A stretch of 64,000 nt of DNA from Uloborus plumipes (lineage: Eukaryota > Arthropoda > Arachnida > Araneae > Uloboridae), in contig JAXGGA010002188.1 in assembly GCA_038373865.1 (NCBI GenBank), positions 1 through 64,000 of the forward strand. Reading direction: 5' to 3'. The position numbers and the translations under genes are program-made. This document shows, in pieces, positions 58,730 to 64,000 of the stretch; position 1 is the first letter of the stretch; each line of letters begins with the position of its first letter. The notes below the pieces were generated by a model that had not been told where the DNA came from, did no database searches, and saw nothing but the letters and a program-made list of their open reading frames with translations.

Positions 58730-59602
58730 CCCTACACTGCATGATTTTTCGTTCTTTGAAAGACATATACAGGGTGTCCACTCCAATCGTGGACCAATAG
58801 CTAATTTCTAAACCGTTAGAGATAAGCATATAGTTGATTTAGGAAAAAATCTCCAAATTATGAAAGGAATTTTGGGTATATTCAATGTTTTTCAAAAAAT
58901 CAAATTTTGAAAGAGTTACGAAATTTAAATTTTTACACAGACCCCCAGTCCTATCAATCATATTTAGTAAAACATTCTTGACACTGTAACGTTTAAAACT
59001 AAAAAAAAATCACTCTTCTATCACAAAAATTGACCGAGTTATGACGTTTTGAAAAATCAAGATTTTGAAGGATTTCGCATACGGTCCCTTAAGCGATTGC
59101 TCGATGACGTCATGAAATAATGCAAAATCTTGATTTTTCAAAACGTCATAACTCGGTCAATTTTTGTGATAGAAGAGTGATTTTTTTTTAGTTTTAAACG
59201 TTACAGTGTCAAGAATGTTTTACTAAATGTGATTGATAGGACTAGGGGGCTGTATAAAAATTTAAATTTCGTAACTCTTTCAAAATTTGATTTTTTGAAA
59301 AACATTGAATAGACCCAAAATTCCTTTCATAATTTGGAGATTTTTTCCTAAATCAACTATATGCTTATCTCTAACGGTTTAGAAATTAGCTATTGGTCCA
59401 CGATTGGAGTGGACACCCTGTATATGATTTTTAATGTTATAAGAAAACATTGGAACACATTAAAAAAAATATTTTTGAGGATAGATGGTTATATTTACTT
59501 TAAAGATACCTAATACTTGCTTTTTATACTTGAGTTGCCTTATGCATGATCATAAAGAAAAATATTCCATGTAGCCAATTGGCAACGCTATGCAGTGTAG
59601 GG
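58730..59602. mobile_element. piggyBac-type MITE carrying a nested foldback
   Basis: The ends are CCCTACACTGCAT (58730) and ATGCAGTGTAGGG (59602), with perfect TTAA duplications at 58726-58729 and 59603-59606. They differ little from the ends of the 3.1-kb element at 4162-7243 (CCCTTCACTGCACGAT), whose transposase type could have mobilised it. Without the nested foldback only about 220 bp remain. Confidence 0.88.
58770..59420. mobile_element. Foldback element with about 299-bp arms
   Basis: Starts CAGGGTGTCC and ends GGACACCCTG, each flanked by TA (58768-58769 and 59421-59422), in line with a Tc1/mariner-type insertion. Arms 58770-59068 and 59123-59420 are near-perfect inverses over almost 300 bases. 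Differences are few, for example in the 'acagaccccc / gggggctgt' stretch. The unpaired centre is 54 bp and includes TGACGTCA. It is non-coding and nested in the piggyBac-type MITE. Confidence 0.9.
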
Positions 59603-59658
59603 TTAAGAACGAACTGCATGCAAGTGTAATTATGGTAACGTTATTTATAACCACTCTT

Positions 59659-59893
59659 TTATAACCCCCCGTACATCGATACTGCATCAAAATCTAAAGC
59701 CCCCTCTATTTTAAACTCCCTCATTAAACGGTTGCCCTCCAAATCAGGAAGCCATAACTGCACCAACTCGTGCACATTAACCTCCTGTCTCCGAAACTGT
59801 CTGTCAGCTGGTCTATTAATCCGTTCTCGGAGCTGCTTGAGACAACATCGTGCAGCGGGTTCCTCAACTAGTGACATTAATTTAGACACCCCT
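59659..59893 (-). CDS. Candidate terminal coding exon, product unrecognised
   Basis: The minus strand stays open for about 77 codons with higher GC than its surroundings and a plausible amino-acid mix: MSLVEEPAARCCLKQLRERI, then VHELVQLWLPDLEGN, then EGALDFDAVSMYGGL, stop at 59659-59661. The predicted chain is helical and charged. Upstream is a reasonable acceptor (TTCTGCCTTGCAG, then ATAAG): an AG at about 59894 leaves the frame open, while the earlier CAG would put a stop in frame. No domain is recognised. It could be the last exon of a host gene, a domesticated element or part of an unrecognised retroelement. No upstream exon was identified to the right. Confidence 0.35.
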
Positions 59894-59906
59894 TATCTGC
59901 AAGGCA

Positions 59907-61490
59907 GAATATGAGGTGCCTCAGGGTTTTGAAGTCTCGCCAAAGCGTGACGGCTCCTTAATTCCATGTGGGTAGAAATTTGCTTCAGGGTTTAGTTGTG
60001 GAAGATGAGATTTAGTTGTGGAATTGCTGCTGTTGTTTTCAATGTCATTTTCTCGTTTGTAGAACTATTGAATTTGTTGCAGATTCTTTTAGTATATCAG
60101 TGTTACTGCAATCTTTGTAGAATAGGGACATTTCGCTCAGTCATGTATTTCAAACTGAAGACATTGTTAAAATAGTTTCACTGCTCTAAAATGCGTTTAA
60201 TTCAAACTGAAAAAAAAATTGGTTTTAGGTAATCTTGTTCCGAAAAAAAAAAAAAAAACCGGGGCATGGTTTACTAAATTGGGTTTATAGAAGAAAGATT
60301 ATTTAGTGTAAGAAAGTAATTTACTCATTGCTGAAAGAGATGCAGCGAATCCTTGTTGATCCGTTTTACAGCCGGTTATCTTTTCTAGTGGTCAGAGAAG
60401 TCTATCTGAGGATGGAGAGTTTCCAGATTCGAAAATCAGTTCCGGCATGGACGTACTTTCTTTTTTTTTTTTGCTCTTTCTTTGCGTGAACGTGTTATTG
60501 TACTGTGAATTGTTACCTACCTTATAAACGGGTTTTCATAACATGTGTGTACTGTGGGAAGTTAGACTTCACGCCACATTACTTTTCAGTCCCCAGTTAC
60601 CCAAATTGATAGCCTGACAAGCAAAAGACACCAACAACAAATCAGTTTTACGAGTAAATAAGAAATTATCTAGGCCATTCGTATTGCGTTTGGTATTACT
60701 CGCCAAACCTTATGCCAATTGATACAGTCCGTAAAAATAGTTTTCGCTTTTCCTCTTGCATACACCAAAACTCATTGAGTGTTACTTAACGTATTCCAGT
60801 TTGTATAACAAATCATGGCTGATACATCATTCTCAGGGGAAAAATTAAAAAAAAAAATAAAAAAAAAATACCGGTTCTTTTATGACTAAGAGCGTCGATA
60901 TAGCTATTAAATATATTCTTTCGAAATAATGGGTTGTATATTTTAAAGTGGTAACTCAGAAAACATACTTTCGTAGGTTATAGGCATATGTAAAAAATAA
61001 AAATCAATAAATAGATTAATAAAATAGTTTAAAATTATTCAAATATATACAAAGGAGAACTATAAGCTATTTCATGAGAAACTGGAAAATATGTCTTGTT
61101 CGTTTATTCATTTCTTTATTTCATTGCTTATTATTATTATTTTTTTTTTTTCAATTTCTGCTTCAAACAAGGTAGTTCACTCACATATAATCCTACTAAT
61201 TACTTTTGTTATCAAGTCTCCTCTAAAGTTGGATATGCAATAGCCGAATTTGATAATTATCCACTCTGGGCACTATTTTTTACAATACAGCGTACGATTG
61301 CATATGGTACAGCGTACTATTTGCGTCGAGGTGTTTTATTTTCGCCAGCATCATTTATTCACGAGTGAAACAGTAGCATAAACCAAAACTTTTCTGCTTA
61401 TTATATAATAATTCAGTAACTCTTTGCCTAGTTTCCAAATATCAAGAAAATTAAAATGCCGTTGTCACAACTTGAATAGATTATAAAAAC
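59907..61490. other. No gene recognised
   Basis: AT-rich with A-runs near 60244-60259 and 60847-60868 and T-runs near 60458 and 61139. The frame at 61096-61368 shows nothing recognisable. If the candidate exon at 59659-59893 is real, this would be its preceding intron. Confidence 0.3.
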
Positions 61491-62185
61491 AGTAAAACCT
61501 TGATTATCCGAAATTATTTCAACCGCAAACTTGTTTAACCGAAGTCGATTTCCTTAAAATAATTTTATTTATTTCATTTTGTCGGTAAACAATCAGTTCA
61601 AAGTCAGCGTATATCAATTACAAATTCATGTTTGAAATCAAAAAACAAAACAAAGTTAATTCAGTTAATAATAACACAATCAAAATTACAGTTTGTTACA
61701 TTATGTCCTGCTAAATTTACAAAGAAGTATTTGATTTATCTGACACGTATTAAACAAATGTCTTGTATGAAATTATAAAATAGCATAACAAGACAGTTGT
61801 AACAATCGCTAATACTTACTTGATCCCTCACAAGTTATAATAGTAACAATAATAAAGTGTAACAACTTAAAACCCATCTTAAATCATTCCCTTTCAAAAT
61901 ATTTTAAAGAAACGAGCGAATCAAATATTTTCCTTAAAGAATCCACCTTAATTGCAGAAATGAATAATTAACATTTAAACATTTTTTTATGCTAAGTTGA
62001 ATCCATTGTCTCCAGTTACATTCAATAAGTTGAGGATCTTTGTAAAAAATATGATTTCAAGTACCTCAGTAGTGTAAGAATGTACTCAAATTTCTTAAAG
62101 CGCAATCAAATAATATCTCATTATTTTAACGTCGGATAATCGAATAATATCTCATTATTTTAACGTCGGATAATCGAATATCTCA
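61491..62185. mobile_element. Decayed pogo-like element
   Basis: The left end reads CAGTAAAACCTTGATTATCC then GAAATTAT, a pogo-type terminus. The right side carries the inverse string (TCGGATAATCGAAT) twice in a 32-bp tandem duplication (about 62120-62182, 'atctcattattttaacgtcggataatcgaata'). No transposase frame. The exact right limit is uncertain. Confidence 0.5.
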
Positions 62186-62770
62186 TTAAGCCGATTGCAG
62201 AGCTACACTTTTAATTGGCTGGAAACTCTTCAGTTGAGAACTGCTCTTTATTGCTCATTAAAGTTTTGTGAAAAAATATCTGCTTCCACTTAATCAGCAA
62301 AGTTTAAAAGGAATTTGGAGAAGAAAACCGATATTTTGAAATTATAAAAAAAGAGTTGACGTTAAAAAATGCTTTCGATTCCCAATGCCCGCCCCACAGT
62401 TTTAACTAAACAGTTTAGTTATTTTTATCTTCTATTGGATGACTGATTTAAACTATCCAAAAGTAACTAAACCTATTTATTTATTCGTTATGTTATTTAT
62501 TTAAGTAATTGCGTAACCGAATGTTTAATGCTTTTCTTTTCGTTAATGTAAATTTGACTATATTATATAATAAAGTATTAGTGACCCAAGTCGAAATTTC
62601 ATTCAATGTGCCTTGGGAAGATAATCTGCAGGGATGAGATTTTGAGATGTTTGAAGAAACGCATTTTGGATTACATATTAATAATACGGAAAGGTTAGAA
62701 TTTGACGTATTTTTCGTACTGAAACCAAATAAGCGAGCTTGTATGATAAAGCTTAAGTGCAACAAATGAA
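62186..62770. other. No gene recognised
   Basis: AT-rich; no supported frame, RNA or paired terminal repeat. Confidence 0.3.
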
Positions 62771-63585
62771 AAAATCTGGTATGGACCCCACACTACTTCA
62801 TTTTACGTGTTAATTTCTTAGTAGTTGCCTTAAGTGTTAAAAAAAGTGCTTGGAGTGAGCAAGGTAACAATTCAAATATTTACTCCCCTAATCTGCCACG
62901 AAACAATGCAAAAAAATATTTTACAATGGTTAATTTTCTAAATATTGCTGATTTTAATATCATTCAGTGAATTTTTCGCAAAATATCGTCAATAGCGCCA
63001 AGTTGAACCCAAATTCAAAAAATAATTTTTTCGCCAAATTTGTCACCAACTTGGCGATATGTCGCCAAGTTGGCGTCAAACACTTGGTGATCAAAAGCTT
63101 GGCGACATATCGCCAAGTGGTCGCGCCAATTCATATCACTTGAGTCTGGATTGAAATTAACACTGATTTACTCCAAAAAGGGGTAAAACACCCCCTTGGG
63201 AACATTCGAATGCAACCACAAGGGAAGGTGCACAACTAGACAATCCTCAGAGCCTACATACCAATCTAGAAGCTTCTACGCCATGTAGTTTTTGAGTTAT
63301 GCGAGACACATACGCACATACATCCGCACACACATCCGCACATACATCCGCACATACGTATATACAGACGTCACGAGAAAACTCGTCGTAATTAACTCGG
63401 GGTAGGTTGAAAAGGATTTTTCGGCTGCTTATATGTTGGTAGGTACATATGCACGTGCTGATAGGTCGAAAAAACTACTGAACATTCATTCGGGGGTGAG
63501 CAAAATCAAAATTTATACTCAAATTTGAGTGATTTTTTTTTCGCGATCACAATACTTCCTTTACTACGTAAAAGGAAGTAAAAAT
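62771..63585 (-). mobile_element. Helitron/Helentron-like repeat (class inferred)
   Basis: Bases 62771-63230 match 19658-20122 inside the Helitron at 19523-21174. Beyond that the repeat continues through a CATACATCCGCA microsatellite (63310-63360), 'cgtcacgagaaaactcgtcg', and a palindrome at its right edge (ACTTCCTTTACTACGTAAAA then GGAAGT). The string ACGTAAAAGGAAGTA also recurs, diverged, near the other edge, where 'gtgtggggtccata' could form the terminal hairpin on the minus strand. This end layout (same short string inside both ends, palindrome at one) parallels the Helitron at 36044-37109. No CTAG terminus was found. Confidence 0.5.
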
Positions 63586-63760
63586 GCAAAAAGGAAAGAA
63601 GAAAGAAAAAGAAAAAATGACAAGTTTGCAGTTACTGCCTTTTTATTTTCCGGCGAAAAGGTTTGACTCAAATATACCTTCAAAGTTTCGTTTTTCACTG
63701 ATGTAGAGGCACCATTGCAGTCTTGAAATAGATATACGCTGTCATCTACTTATATTAAAA

Positions 63761-63823
63761 ACTGAGTATCTTTCTCACTATCTTTCTTTCTAACTATCTT
63801 TCTAACTATCTTTCTATCTTTCT
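63761..63823 (+). repeat. TATCTTTC microsatellite-like repeat
   Basis: Imperfect repeats of TATCTTTCT/AACTATCTTTC. The flanks 63586-63760 and 63824-64000 hold nothing recognised. Confidence 0.7.
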
Positions 63824-64000
63824 ATGTCACGCTTCTTTCTCCTGAACGCCAATGAACTGAAAGTCGAACCAGGTACCGATAGATAGGTAATTTTTCAAGC
63901 TTCTTTAGTTTCAATTGATATAATTATACGATTTTAATTAGCGAAGATATCAATTAATAAGTAGTCAAGTTTAAAGCGATTAAGCCTAATAAATGATTAA

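Overview
The window reads as gene-poor, AT-rich nuclear DNA of an arthropod, most likely a spider or other chelicerate. The evidence is the repeat content: an intact BEL/Pao retrotransposon, a decayed piggyBac element, Tc1, pogo-like, hAT, Harbinger and Helitron elements, and Penelope-type hammerhead motifs. No ribosome binding sites, operons or dense coding are present. The taxonomic call is an inference from repeat style and not from a host gene.

The only complete, intact reading frame is the 1739-residue BEL/Pao polyprotein at 40762-45981 (minus), flanked by apparently identical 243-bp LTRs and a 4-bp target duplication. Host-gene evidence is thin. There is a CpG-rich promoter-like island at 28560-29090 with CCAAT boxes, an NRF-1 palindrome and a splice donor. 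A smaller GC-richer, exon-like segment lies at 10921-11220. One unrecognised candidate exon lies at 59659-59893 (minus).

Layout. 0-11 kb: a short TIR element, a Tc1 pseudogene, a degenerate repeat split by a 3.1-kb piggyBac element, a TTAA MITE, and a 1.3-kb element with CCGTAAAACGG ends. 11-13.3 kb: a tandem array of about 335 bp units carrying a dimeric MITE. 15.7-21.2 kb: TIR elements and a minus-strand Helitron. 23.2-25.1 kb: two abutting Harbinger-type MITEs and a hAT element. 27.8-30.1 kb: decayed minisatellite, CpG island, then a tandem array of about 158 bp units. 34-37.9 kb: a dimeric MITE, a foldback holding two divergent hammerhead-like motifs, a Helitron and a pogo-like MITE. 38.1-48.85 kb: three tandem units of about 520 bp, expanded by a TIR element, the BEL element and a hAT that itself holds a Helitron. 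53-59.6 kb: a Helitron end, a LINE RNase H relic, a TIR element with GTTACGTTAGTCAC repeats, another hammerhead-like motif, and piggyBac-type MITEs, one with a nested 300-bp-arm foldback. 61.5-63.6 kb: a pogo-like element and a Helitron-like repeat.

Boundaries of most mobile elements rest on terminal repeats and target-site duplications read directly from the sequence. In two cases the neighbouring tandem unit preserves the unoccupied insertion site. Family names for elements without coding capacity are inferences from end sequence and duplication length.
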